Shown here piece by piece: positions 22,501-30,093 of a stretch of DNA of 64,000 nt; position 1 is the stretch's first letter; every line of letters begins with the position of its first letter. Source of the stretch: Streptomyces sp. (GTDB taxonomy: Bacteria > Actinomycetota > Actinomycetes > Streptomycetales > Streptomycetaceae); NCBI RefSeq assembly GCF_019510245.1, contig NZ_JAEKKT010000132.1, positions 1 through 64,000 on the forward strand, read 5' to 3'. The position numbers were made by a program, and so were the translations under genes. The notes beneath the pieces are model-generated. The model did no database searches. It was given only the letters and a program-made list of their open reading frames with translations, and was not told where the DNA came from.

Positions 22501-22757
22501 GTGGACGGGCCGCCGTCGACGGGGGCGAGGTGGATCTCGGGGGCGCCGTCGCGGGTGGAGGTCCAGGCGACCGTGGTCCCGTCGGGCGAGATGCGCGGCA
22601 GCGTCACGGGGACGTTGTCGGCGCTGACCCGCCAGGCCCGGCCGCCGTCCAGGGGCGCGAGCCACACGTCGTCCTCGGCGGTGAAGGCGACCAGATCGCC
22701 GTGGACGTGCGGAAATCGGAGGTAGGACTGCGGTCCTGTCGCTGCACCCTGAGTCAC
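19548..22757 (-). CDS. Tricorn-type S41 serine protease
   Basis: 1069-residue cytosolic peptidase that degrades oligopeptides released by larger proteases. Order: N-terminal six- and seven-bladed beta-propellers (about 1-670, with repeated ISPDG, FSPDSGWLAWS, FTRDGKHLAF blades), a C1 domain with GTSHAYV (the Ser-His pair of the tricorn tetrad), a PDZ domain (about 765-850) and the C2 S41 core with the nucleophile in NEFSGSDGDIV and the Glu in WDVENHGVDPD. All four tetrad positions appear conserved. There is no signal peptide. The gene is separated by 120 bases and a repeat element from the HIT gene downstream, so it is probably its own unit. Confidence 0.93.
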   Translation of the reverse strand: MTQGAATGPQSYLRFPHVHGDLVAFTAEDDVWLAPLDGGRAWRVSADNVPVTLPRISPDGTTVAWTSTRDGAPEIHLAPVDGGPSTRLTHWGSPRTQVRGWTADGQVLAITTHGQASLRRSWAHTVPLDGGPSTVLPYGPVGHVAAGPHTVLLSAPMGREAAWWKRYRGGTAGKLWIDREGAGEFVRLHAELDGNLEYPVWAGDRIAFLSDHEDTGALYSSLADGSDLRRHTALDGFYARHASGDGTRVVYASAGELWLLDDLEGAEPRRLDIRLGGQRVDRQPYPVNATRWFSSASPDHTARGSAVLVRGGVHWVTHRSGPARALVAQPGVRARLPVTFRVDAEEWVVWVTDAEGDDALEFAPATGLVPGATPRRIAAGQLGRVLDLAVAPDGGRVAVAAHDGRLLLVERETGEVREVDRSEDGDVSGLAFSPDSGWLAWSHPGAGGLCQLRIAHTTDLTVTEATPLRFRDYDPAFTRDGKHLAFLSTRSFDPVYDEHVFDLAFVVGDRPHLITLAATTPSPFGPQRHGRPFETPDKDETPDAEGTPATRIDLEGLADRIVPFPVEAGRYSTLRAAKDGVLWLRHPVRGVLGASRAHPEDPAPKTELERYDLAQQRIEYLASDADHFEVSGDGKRVLLWADGKLKVVPSDRRASNDDDSDTNITVDLSRVRQTVDPAAEWRQMFDETGRIMRDQFWRPDLGGVDWDGVLDRYRPLVDRCATHDDLVDLLWEVQGELGTSHAYVTPRGGHGHGARQGLLGADVSRHDDGSWRIDRILPAETSDPGARSPLAAPGAAIRPGDAIVAVAGRPVDPVTGPGPLLVGTAGKAVELTVSPAGGGELRHPVVVPVADEEPLRYHAWVADRRAHVHELSGGRLGYLHVPDMQAPGWAQIHRDLNVEMAREGIVVDVRENRGGHTSQLVVEKLARRIVGWDLPRGMRPQSYPRDAPRGPVVVVANEFSGSDGDIVNAAIKALGIGPVVGTRTWGGVIGIDSRYRLVDDTLVTQPKYAFWLEGYGWDVENHGVDPDVEVVQTPQDWGAERDPQLDEAIRLALEALENSPAKTPPVLPT

Positions 22758-22803
22758 TCGCTCAGCCTATGCACCGCGGCGTGTTCCCGGTGGCCGATTT
22801 CGA

Positions 22804-23376
22804 TCACTTGCCCTGCACCGGCCGGCACTTGGGGTCGCCCTGGCACCAGACGGTCTTCGTGACGGTCACGGTGGGGCCCGGCTGCTGCCCGTAGGTGGGC
22901 GGCCGGTAGGTGCTGTACACCGGCCCGGGTGTGGCGTCGCAGTCGCCCAGCCCGTTCACCCGGAACCACTCCTTGCCGCCCACCTTCGCGACGAGGTTCC
23001 CGCGCACGCAGGCGCCGCTGACGGCCTTGGTGACCCGGCCGGTGACGGTGATGTCCCGGCCGTCCTTGGTCCGGCCCCGGCAGTCGACGGACACGACGGT
23101 GGTCGCGGTGGCCGAAGGCGTCTTCGAACTCTTCGCGGTCCCGGTGCCCTTCGCCGCCGACCCGTAGTTGCCGGTGCAGGTGAGCCAGTCGACGTCGACG
23201 TGCTGGCGTTTCAGCTCGGCGGTGGCGGTCCGGTCGGTGGTGTAGGCGACCGTCGCGGTGTTCAGGTCGCTCGGCCGGCACGCCACCGCACCGCCCACGG
23301 CGAGCACCACCAGCCCTGCCACGGCCGCCGCCCTGGTCCCGCGCGGCCGGCCCCAAATCCGCCTCAATACCCCCAT
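22804..23376 (-). CDS. Secreted or lipoprotein-like hypothetical protein
   Basis: 190-residue protein with an Arg-rich n-region (MGVLRRIWGRPRGTRAA), a hydrophobic core and GGAVACRPSD, a weak lipobox whose Cys33 could be lipidated. The mature part has several further Cys (WLTCTGNYG, VDCRGRT, GACVRGN, GDCDATPG, WCQGDPKC), probably disulfide-bonded, and a Ser/Thr/Lys-rich linker. No family recognised. It lies 46 bases upstream of the tricorn gene in the same direction. Confidence 0.7.
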   Translation of the reverse strand: MGVLRRIWGRPRGTRAAAVAGLVVLAVGGAVACRPSDLNTATVAYTTDRTATAELKRQHVDVDWLTCTGNYGSAAKGTGTAKSSKTPSATATTVVSVDCRGRTKDGRDITVTGRVTKAVSGACVRGNLVAKVGGKEWFRVNGLGDCDATPGPVYSTYRPPTYGQQPGPTVTVTKTVWCQGDPKCRPVQGK

Positions 23377-23476
23377 GGAGGGCAGCCTGCCACCGTCCCG
23401 CCGGTGGCGGTAGGGGACATACGGCCACTCACGTGTTCGGAGAGGTCACCCGTGCCGGTGTGCCGGGGTGCCGTCC

Positions 23477-23869
23477 TCAGGTGCGCAGCAGCAGCCACTC
23501 CTGCAGTTCCACCACATTGCCCTCGGGGTCCTTGAGATGGGCCACCCGCATGCGTTCCGTCATCGCCGCCGGCCCGTGCAGGAGGACCGCGCCCCGATCG
23601 GCGATCTGCTCGCAGTAGGCGTCGAGGTCGTCGACGCGCAGCACCACCAGCGAACGGTGCCCGGTCGCCGCGTCCGCCAGCTCGCCCAGTATCGCGGCCA
23701 TCATCGTCCGGTCCTGGAGGGCGATCCCCGCCGAACCCGCGTGCGGGCTGAACTTCTCGTACGGCCCCTCGCTCGCCCCGGACTGCGGCCTCAGCCCGAG
23801 CACCTCGGCGTAGAAGCGGTAGCAGGCGGCGAAGTCGGTGACCAGGAGCCGGACTTGGGCGAGTTCCAC
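23477..23869 (-). CDS. VOC-family (glyoxalase-fold) protein
   Basis: 130-residue protein of the vicinal oxygen chelate superfamily with two beta-alpha-beta-beta-beta modules: VRLLVTDFAACYRFYAEVLGL and LVVLRVDDLDAYCEQIADRG, ending with HLKDPEGNVVELQEW. The final Glu of NVVELQ is a usual metal ligand; the first module has Val/Arg instead of a clear His, so metal binding is uncertain. GTG start at 23869. It is 31 bases downstream of rsmE. Substrate unknown. Confidence 0.85.
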   Translation of the reverse strand: MELAQVRLLVTDFAACYRFYAEVLGLRPQSGASEGPYEKFSPHAGSAGIALQDRTMMAAILGELADAATGHRSLVVLRVDDLDAYCEQIADRGAVLLHGPAAMTERMRVAHLKDPEGNVVELQEWLLLRT

Positions 23870-23900
23870 GGCGTGTCCCCCAGGGTGTGGTGCGGTCGGT

Positions 23901-24650
23901 TCAGGACCACCGGCCGGTGCGGCCCAGCAGCAGGGCCGTGGCCGCCGTCCCGGCGGTCGACGTGCGCATCACGGTAGGCCCCAGCGTGTACGTCCTCGCA
24001 CCCGCCTCCTCGAACAGCGCCACCTCGTCCCGGGCGACGCCCCCTTCGGGCCCGACGACCAGCACGATCTCGCCGTCGGCGGGCAGTTCGGCCGCGGCGA
24101 GCGGCGCGCTGCCGTGCTCGAAGTCGGAGTGCAGGACGGCGGCGAGGTCGGCCCTGGCCAGAAGTGCCGCGACCTGCTTGGTCGTCGCCGCGTCGGCGAC
24201 CTCCGGGAACCGCACCCGGCGGGACTGTTTGCCGGCCTCGCGGGCGGCGCCCCGCCACTTCGCCAGCGACTTCAGGCCCCGCTCGCCCTTCCACTGGGTG
24301 ATGCAGCGGGCGGCCTGCCAGGGCACGATCACGTCGACGCCGACCTCGGTCATGGTCTCCACGGCGACCTCGCCGCGGTCGCCCTTGGGGAGGGCCTGGA
24401 CGACGGTGATCCGGGGCGACGGCTCCGGCTCCTCCGAGACCGACGTCATGTGGACGACCAGCCGGTCCTTGCCCTCGACGGCGACCACGTCGCAGACCGC
24501 GTAGCGGCCGGCGCCGTCGGTGAGGACGACCTGCTCGCCGGGCTGGAGCCGCTTCACGGAGACCGCGTGCCGCCCCTCGGGCCCGTCGAGGACGTACTGT
24601 CCGCCGGTGTCCGTACGGAAGTGCTCGACGACGAAGACGGGGGCGGTCAT
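23901..24650 (-). CDS. rsmE: 16S rRNA (uracil-1498-N3)-methyltransferase RsmE
   Basis: 249-residue SPOUT methyltransferase acting on m3U1498 of 16S rRNA. An N-terminal PUA-like domain (FRTDTGGQYVLDGPEGRHAV) is followed by the knotted catalytic domain with VLVVGPEGGVARDEVALFEE and LGPTVMRTSTAG, the SAM-binding deep-knot motifs. The ATG at 24650 with GGAG upstream is chosen. It overlaps the preceding nitronate monooxygenase stop by 4 bp, so the two are coupled. RsmE downstream of dnaJ is a common arrangement. Confidence 0.93.
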   Translation of the reverse strand: MTAPVFVVEHFRTDTGGQYVLDGPEGRHAVSVKRLQPGEQVVLTDGAGRYAVCDVVAVEGKDRLVVHMTSVSEEPEPSPRITVVQALPKGDRGEVAVETMTEVGVDVIVPWQAARCITQWKGERGLKSLAKWRGAAREAGKQSRRVRFPEVADAATTKQVAALLARADLAAVLHSDFEHGSAPLAAAELPADGEIVLVVGPEGGVARDEVALFEEAGARTYTLGPTVMRTSTAGTAATALLLGRTGRWS

Positions 24651-25729
24651 CGCTTCTCCCCCTCCGGGCCGGTGGACAACGCTGTCGACGCGGCGGCGAG
24701 TTCGGCCGCGAGGGTCTCCACCAGCTGTCCGGCGGGCAGCTCGCGGGCCATCCGGTGCCCCTGCCCGGCCCACAGGGCCATGCCCTGCGCGTCCCCGGAC
24801 CGGGTCGCGGCCTTGCGCAGCGGGGAGGTGAGGTGGTGGACCTCCGGGTAGGCGGCGGGTGCGTACGGGCCGTGCTCGCGCATGAACCGGTTGACCAGGC
24901 CGCGGGCGGGCCGCCCGGAGAACGCCCGGGTCAGCGCGGTCCGCGTGAAGAGCGGGTCGGTGAGGGCCTGCTTGTGCAGGGCGGCGGCGCCGGACTCCGG
25001 GGTGGCGAGGAAGGCCGTTCCCAGCTGCGCGGCGCTCGCCCCCGCCGCCAGTACGGCCGCGATCTGGGCGCCGCGCATGATCCCGCCCGCGGCGACGACC
25101 GGAATCCCCACGGTCTCGCGTACCTGCGTGACCAGCGACAGCAGCCCGATCCCGGACCCGTCGTTCTCCGGCACGTCCCGGTGGGTGCCCTGGTGCCCGC
25201 CGGCCTCCACGCCCTGGGCGATCACCGCGTCCGCCCCGGCCCGCTGCACGGCGAGGGCCTCCTCCGCGGTGGTGGCGGTGACCAGCGTGACCGTCCCGGC
25301 CCGCCGCAGCGCGTCCAGCACCTCCGGCGTCGGCACACCGAAGTGGAAGGAGACGGCGGCGACCGGGTTGTCCAGCAGCACGGCCAGCTTGGCGTCGTAC
25401 CCGTCGTCCCGGCCGCTGTCCGGGTCGCCGAGCTCGGTCTCGTACCAGGCGGCCTCACCGGCCAGCTGATGCGCGTAGACCTCCACGGCGCCGGACTCGG
25501 CGTGTTCGGGCTGCGGCACGAAGACGTTCACACCGAAGGGCCGGCCGGTCAGCCCGCGCAGCTGCTTGATCTCCTGGTACATCCCGTCGGCGGTCTTGTA
25601 CCCGGCGGCGAGGAACCCCAGCCCACCCGCCTCGGACACGGCGGCGGCGAGCTGCGGGACGGAGACCCCGCCCGCCATGGGGGCCTGCACGATCGGAAGA
25701 GGGAAGAGATCGGTCAGTGCGGAGGACAT
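24647..25729 (-). CDS. Nitronate monooxygenase (2-nitropropane dioxygenase family)
   Basis: 360-residue FMN-dependent TIM-barrel enzyme that oxidises alkyl nitronates such as propionate-3-nitronate. Hallmarks: LPIVQAPMAGG near the N-terminus, GAGLGF-like GGLGFLAAGY, the VIAQGVEAGGHQG segment with the catalytic-region His, and the FMN phosphate motif PVVAAGGIM with the following GASAAQLGTAFL. Length is standard. It precedes rsmE with a 4-bp overlap and is separated from dnaJ by a 416-base repeat-rich gap. Confidence 0.9.
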   Translation of the reverse strand: MSSALTDLFPLPIVQAPMAGGVSVPQLAAAVSEAGGLGFLAAGYKTADGMYQEIKQLRGLTGRPFGVNVFVPQPEHAESGAVEVYAHQLAGEAAWYETELGDPDSGRDDGYDAKLAVLLDNPVAAVSFHFGVPTPEVLDALRRAGTVTLVTATTAEEALAVQRAGADAVIAQGVEAGGHQGTHRDVPENDGSGIGLLSLVTQVRETVGIPVVAAGGIMRGAQIAAVLAAGASAAQLGTAFLATPESGAAALHKQALTDPLFTRTALTRAFSGRPARGLVNRFMREHGPYAPAAYPEVHHLTSPLRKAATRSGDAQGMALWAGQGHRMARELPAGQLVETLAAELAAASTALSTGPEGEKR

Positions 25730-25833
25730 GACGGCATGTTGTCACGTCCTCCGAACAAGACCGAATCGGGCCGCCCCTTTGGCACATGCCAGAAATCTCC
25801 CCCCACCGCGCCCCTCACCGAGCCGGGCGCCCG

Positions 25834-26036
25834 CGCCTCTCCACCGGCCGAACCGGGCGATCGACCTCGCCTCTCCACCGGCCGGGCCGGACGATCGACC
25901 TCGCCTCTCCACCGGCCGAACCGGGCGATCGACCTCGCTTCTCCACCTGCCGAGCCGGACGATCGACCTCGCCTCTCCACCGGCCGGCCGGGCGATCGGC
26001 CTGGCCTCTTTCTGCCGGCCGAGCCGAGGGGCGACC
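25834..26036. repeat. 34-bp tandem repeats
   Basis: About six head-to-tail units beginning CGCCTCTCCACCGGCCG and ending GGCGATCGACCT; units start at 25834, 25868, 25902 and 25936 (34 bp each), then 25970 (33 bp), and a diverged sixth unit follows. Units 1 and 3 are identical and units 2 and 4 share the ACGATCGACCT ending, so pairs may have been duplicated together. The length is not a multiple of three and there are no spacers, so it is neither coding repeats nor CRISPR. The rest of 25730-25833 shows nothing. Confidence 0.85.
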
Positions 26037-26088
26037 GCGCCTTTCGACGGACCGAGTCGGGTGGTGGGTGGGCATGGCTCCCGGGGGT

Positions 26089-26135
26089 CCAGGGGGCGGA
26101 GCCCCCTGGCGGGGTCGAAGGGGCGGAGCCCCTTC
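26089..26135 (-). terminator. Double hairpin terminator after dnaJ
   Basis: Two adjacent perfect hairpins with GGA loops: CCAGGGGGC/GCCCCCTGG (26089-26109) and GAAGGGGC/GCCCCTTC (26117-26135), the nearer one 10 bases after the dnaJ stop. Placement suits termination of the hrcA-dnaJ transcript. Confidence 0.8.
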
Positions 26136-26145
26136 ACGGCACCCG

Positions 26146-27282
26146 TCAACGCCCGTTGAACGCGTCCTTCAGCCGGCTGAACAGCCCTTGCTGACCGGGC
26201 TGGAACTGCCCCTGCGGCCGCTCCTCCCCGCGCAGCTTCGCCAGCTCCCGCAGCAACCGCTCCTGCTCGGGATCGAGCTTGGTCGGCGTCGTCACCTCGA
26301 CGTGGACGATGAGGTCGCCGCGCCCCCCGCCCCGCAGATGCGTGACCCCACGCCCGTGCAGCGGAATCGACTGCCCGGACTGCGTGCCCGGCCGGATGTC
26401 GACCTCCTCGAGACCGTCCAGCGTCTCCAGCGGCACCTTCGTACCGAGCGACGCCGCCGTCATCGGGATCGTCACCGTGCAGTGCAGGTCGTCCCCGCGC
26501 CGCTGGAACGTCGAGTGCGGCAGCTCGTGGATCTCGACGTACAGGTCACCGGCGGGACCGCCGCCGGGCCCGACCTCGCCCTCACCGGCGAGCTGGATCC
26601 GCGTGCCGTTGTCGACACCGGCCGGGATCTTCACGGTCAGCGTCCGCCGCGACCGCACCCGCCCGTCGCCCGCGCACTCGGGGCACGGCGTCGGCACGAC
26701 GGTCCCGAACCCCTGGCACTGCGGGCAGGGCCGCGAGGTCATGACCTGGCCCAGGAAGGACCGCGTCACCTGCGAGACCTCGCCACGGCCACGGCACATG
26801 TCACACGTCTGGGCGGAGGTGCCCGGCGCCGCGCCCTCACCGTTGCAGGTGTTGCAGACGACCGCCGTGTCGACCTGGATGTCCTTGGTCGTGCCGAAGG
26901 CCGCCTCGTCGAGCTCGACCTCGATCCGGATCATCGCGTCCTGGCCGCGCCGGGTCCGCGACCGCGGCCCGCGCTGGGACGCCGTACCGAAGAACGCGTC
27001 CATGATGTCCGAGAAGTTCCCGAAGCCACCGGCCCCGAAGCCGCCCGCGCCCGCGCCGCCGCTCTGCGAGAGCGGATCCCCGCCAAGGTCGTAGACCTGC
27101 TTCTTCTGCGGGTCGGAGAGCACCTCGTAGGCGGCGTTGATCTCCTTGAACCGCTCCTGGGTCTTCGGGTCCGGGTTGACGTCCGGGTGCAGCTCGCGCG
27201 CGAGCCGACGGAAGGCCTTCTTGATCTCTTCCTGCGACGCGTCGCGGCGCACGCCGAGAACGGCGTAGTAGTCCGTGGCCAC
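26146..27282 (-). CDS. dnaJ: Chaperone DnaJ (DnaJ2 type)
   Basis: 378-residue type I J-protein co-chaperone of DnaK. J-domain at the N-terminus ([21 protein letters not shown]) with the HPD motif in LHPDVNPDP; a Gly-rich stretch ([14 protein letters not shown]); four CxxCxGxG zinc motifs ([32 protein letters not shown]); then the C-terminal substrate-binding domain. GTG start directly following the hrcA stop (TAAGTG), so translation is coupled. Expected to be heat induced through the CIRCE operator upstream of hrcA. Confidence 0.96.
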   Translation of the reverse strand: MATDYYAVLGVRRDASQEEIKKAFRRLARELHPDVNPDPKTQERFKEINAAYEVLSDPQKKQVYDLGGDPLSQSGGAGAGGFGAGGFGNFSDIMDAFFGTASQRGPRSRTRRGQDAMIRIEVELDEAAFGTTKDIQVDTAVVCNTCNGEGAAPGTSAQTCDMCRGRGEVSQVTRSFLGQVMTSRPCPQCQGFGTVVPTPCPECAGDGRVRSRRTLTVKIPAGVDNGTRIQLAGEGEVGPGGGPAGDLYVEIHELPHSTFQRRGDDLHCTVTIPMTAASLGTKVPLETLDGLEEVDIRPGTQSGQSIPLHGRGVTHLRGGGRGDLIVHVEVTTPTKLDPEQERLLRELAKLRGEERPQGQFQPGQQGLFSRLKDAFNGR

Positions 27283-28299
27283 TTACGACTCCGCCAGGAT
27301 CTGTCCGACGTACCGTGCCACCGCTCGTACCGCTCCCATCGTTCCCGGGTAATCCATGCGGGTCGGTCCGACCACGCCGAGTTTGGCGACTGCCTCGCCG
27401 CCCGAACCGTAGCCGACCGACACCACGGACGTTGAGTTGAGTCCCTCGTAGGCGTTCTCGTGACCGATGCGTACGGTCATGCCCGAATCCCCCGCCTCGC
27501 CCATGAGCTTGAGGAGCACGACATGCTCCTCCAGCGCCTCCAGGACGGGCCGGATCGTGAGGGGAAAGTCATGTCCGAAGCGGGTGAGATTGGCGGTGCC
27601 GCCGATCATCAGCCGCTCCTCGTTCTCCTCGACGAGCGTCTCCAGCAAAGTGGAGAGCACCGCCGAGACCGTGCCGCGGTCCTCGGCCTCGAAGGCTTCC
27701 GGCAGGTCCTCCACCAGCCGGGGCACGTCCGAGAACCGGCGTCCCGCGACCCGGCTGTTCAGCCGCGCCCGCAGGTCCGCCAGAGACGTCTCCCCGAAGG
27801 GCGCCGGGCAGTCGACCATCCGCTGCTCGACCCGTCCGGTGTCGGTGATCAGCACCAGCATCAGCCGGGCCGGCGCGAGGGAGAGCAGCTCCACGTGCCG
27901 CACGGTCGACCGCGTCAGCGACGGGTACTGCACGACCGCCACCTGCCGGGTCAGCTGGGCCAGCAGCCGGACGGTCCGCGCCACCACGTCGTCGAGGTCG
28001 ACGGCCCCGTCGAGGAAGTTCTGGATGGCCCGCCGCTCGGGCGCGCTCATCGGCTTGACGCCGGCCAGCTTGTCGACGAACAGCCGGTACCCCTTGTCGG
28101 TGGGGATCCGCCCCGCGCTGGTGTGCGGCTGGGCGATGAACCCCTCGTCCTCCAGGGCGGCCATGTCGTTGCGCACGGTCGCCGGGGAGACCCCGAGGTT
28201 GTGCCGTTCGGTCAGCGCCTTGGAGCCGACCGGTTCCTCGGTGCCGACATAGTCCTGGACGATGGCGCGCAATACCTGAAGCCTGCGTTCACTCAGCAT
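27283..28299 (-). CDS. hrcA: Heat-inducible repressor HrcA
   Basis: 338-residue repressor of class I heat-shock genes that binds CIRCE. N-terminal winged helix: [29 protein letters not shown], with [22 protein letters not shown] as recognition region; [14 protein letters not shown] is the family hallmark; the remaining part is the HrcA effector domain. ATG at 28299 chosen for this canonical start with GGAGG upstream, although the frame is open 147 bases further. It is autoregulated through the CIRCE element at 28360-28386 and co-transcribed with dnaJ. Confidence 0.96.
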   Translation of the reverse strand: MLSERRLQVLRAIVQDYVGTEEPVGSKALTERHNLGVSPATVRNDMAALEDEGFIAQPHTSAGRIPTDKGYRLFVDKLAGVKPMSAPERRAIQNFLDGAVDLDDVVARTVRLLAQLTRQVAVVQYPSLTRSTVRHVELLSLAPARLMLVLITDTGRVEQRMVDCPAPFGETSLADLRARLNSRVAGRRFSDVPRLVEDLPEAFEAEDRGTVSAVLSTLLETLVEENEERLMIGGTANLTRFGHDFPLTIRPVLEALEEHVVLLKLMGEAGDSGMTVRIGHENAYEGLNSTSVVSVGYGSGGEAVAKLGVVGPTRMDYPGTMGAVRAVARYVGQILAES

Positions 28300-28359
28300 C
28301 CAGCGCCACACCTCCAGAAAGTCGTCCCCGCGGCCTTTCGGTCCCTTCGGGCGTTTCGT

Positions 28360-28386
28360 CTGGCACTCTGCGAACGCGAGTGCCAG
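28360..28386 (-). promoter_or_regulatory. CIRCE operator
   Basis: Perfect 9-9-9 structure: arms CTGGCACTC and GAGTGCCAG with a 9-base spacer, 60 bases upstream of the hrcA start. The arms match the known CIRCE consensus (TTAGCACTC-N9-GAGTGCTAA) except at the outer T/A and next position, as is usual in high-GC bacteria. This is the expected HrcA binding site. Confidence 0.95.
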
Positions 28387-28471
28387 CATCCCCGGCCCAG
28401 TGTACGGCCGTGGGGTACTGACTGGGCAAGGTCGGTCGGGACCCATGGCGTTCTACGGCTAGCGTCGCGGC

Positions 28472-29194
28472 ATGACGGTGACTTGGGAAGAGCTGGGCTG
28501 GGAGCGGGTGGCCGAAGGGGTCGGCCGGTGCCGGCTGCCGGGCTGGGACTGCACGGCGGGTCTGGTTCTGGGCGCGGGCACGGCCCTGATGGTGGACGCC
28601 GGGTCTAGCCTTGCGGAGGGCGCACGGTTGCGTACGGAGGCGCAGGCGCTGGCCGACCGCCGTGTGACCCATCTCGCGCTCACCCATCCCCACTTCGACC
28701 ACGTCCTCGGCGCGGCCGCCTTCGCGGGCGCCGACCTGTACGCGGCGGTGGGCACGGATGCCGTCCTCGCCCACGACCGCGAGGAACTCCGCCTGGACGC
28801 GGTCCGCAACGGCCTGCCGGCCGCGGAGGCCGAGGAGGCGGCCGACGCGCTCCCGCTCCCGCGCCACCTGGTCTCCGGCGAGTGGACCCTCGACCTGGGC
28901 GACGGCCGCCAGGCCCTGCTGGCCAACGTGGGCCCCGGCCACACCCCCCACGATCTCGCCGTCCTGGTCCCCGGCGACCCGGAGGTGGTGTTCTGCGGCG
29001 ACCTGGTGGAGGAGTCCGGCGATCCGCAGGCCGGCCCCGACGCCGTACCCTCCCGCTGGCCCGCGGCCCTGGACCGCCTGCTCTCGCTCGGTGGTGATCG
29101 CGCCCTGTACGTCCCCGGTCACGGAGCGGTGGTCGACGCGGCATTCGTACGGGCGCAGCGCGACGCCCTGGCCGCCCGTTTCGGCGTGTCGTAG
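28472..29194 (+). CDS. MBL-fold metallo-hydrolase
   Basis: 240-residue metallo-beta-lactamase-fold hydrolase. The metal motif is LTHPHFDHVLG (HxHxDH); downstream metal-ligand segments are GPGHTPHD and VFCGDLVE, then a final VPGHG. ATG at 28472. Divergent from hrcA, with the CIRCE region between them. Generic hydrolase; the substrate cannot be read. The next gene follows after 34 bases in the same direction. Confidence 0.87.
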   Translation: MTVTWEELGWERVAEGVGRCRLPGWDCTAGLVLGAGTALMVDAGSSLAEGARLRTEAQALADRRVTHLALTHPHFDHVLGAAAFAGADLYAAVGTDAVLAHDREELRLDAVRNGLPAAEAEEAADALPLPRHLVSGEWTLDLGDGRQALLANVGPGHTPHDLAVLVPGDPEVVFCGDLVEESGDPQAGPDAVPSRWPAALDRLLSLGGDRALYVPGHGAVVDAAFVRAQRDALAARFGVS

Positions 29195-29228
29195 GCGCAC
29201 CCGTTCCGCTTCTCCTATCGTCATCCGA

Positions 29229-30044
29229 ATGCGCCAGTACTCCGCCGACCTGACCCCGCCGTGGAAGAAGCCGAAGCCGGTGCCCGAGGTGGCCGCCGAG
29301 CCCGGTCTGGTGGTCGAGGAGCCGGGTACGGGTTTCTGCGGCGCGGTGATCCGCTGCGAGGCGGGCACGGTCACCCTGGAGGACCGCTTCGGCAAGCACC
29401 GCGTCTTCCCGCTGGAGCCGCGCGGCTTCCTCCTGGAGGGCCGGGTCGTCACCCTCGTACGCCCCGTGTCCGGAGGGCCGGTGCGTCCCTCCCGTACCGC
29501 CTCCGGCTCGGTCGCCGTCCCCGGCGCACGCGCGCGTGTCGCCCGCGCGGGCCGCATCTACGTGGAGGGCCGCCACGACGCGGAACTGGTCGAGAAGGTC
29601 TGGGGCGACGACCTGCGCATCGAGGGCGTGGTGGTGGAGTACCTGGAGGGCGTCGACGACCTCCCCGCCGTCGTCGCCGAGTTCGCCCCCGGCCCCGACG
29701 CCCGACTCGGCGTCCTCGTCGACCACCTGCTCCCCGGCACCAAGGAGTGGCGCATCGCCCAGTCGGTCACCGGAGACCACGCCCTGGTCGTCGGCCACCC
29801 CTACATCGACATCTGGGAGGCGGTGAAGCCGTCCTCCCTGGGCATCGATTCCTGGCCCCGCGTCCCGCACGGCCAGGACTGGAAGACGGGCGTGTGCCGG
29901 GCCCTGGGCTGGCCCACGGACAACACGGGCGCGGTATGGCAGGCGATCCTCGCGCGCGTGGGCTCCTACAAGGACCTGGAGCCGGAGCTGCTGGGCCGGG
30001 TGGAGGAACTGATCGACTTCGTCACGGGCAGCGGCGGGGCCTGA
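29229..30044 (+). CDS. DUF3097 family protein
   Basis: 271-residue protein conserved in actinobacteria under DUF3097. Hallmarks remembered for the family: the PPWKKPKPVPEV start region, the RIYVEGRHDAELVEKVWGDD segment, DHLLPGTKEWRIA and HPYIDIWEAVKP. The EGRHDAELVEKVWGDDLR part resembles a Toprim-like nucleotide or nucleic-acid-binding core, which is inference. ATG at 29229. It probably follows the MBL gene in one transcript; hemW converges from the other side. Confidence 0.85.
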   Translation: MRQYSADLTPPWKKPKPVPEVAAEPGLVVEEPGTGFCGAVIRCEAGTVTLEDRFGKHRVFPLEPRGFLLEGRVVTLVRPVSGGPVRPSRTASGSVAVPGARARVARAGRIYVEGRHDAELVEKVWGDDLRIEGVVVEYLEGVDDLPAVVAEFAPGPDARLGVLVDHLLPGTKEWRIAQSVTGDHALVVGHPYIDIWEAVKPSSLGIDSWPRVPHGQDWKTGVCRALGWPTDNTGAVWQAILARVGSYKDLEPELLGRVEELIDFVTGSGGA

Positions 30045-30093
30045 CCTTTTTCGTACGGGGCGGGGAGCGGTGTGTCTCGTACAGCCGGAGTGA

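Noticed and set aside
25834..26036. CRISPR array
   Set aside because: Units are contiguous without spacers and no cas genes are nearby.
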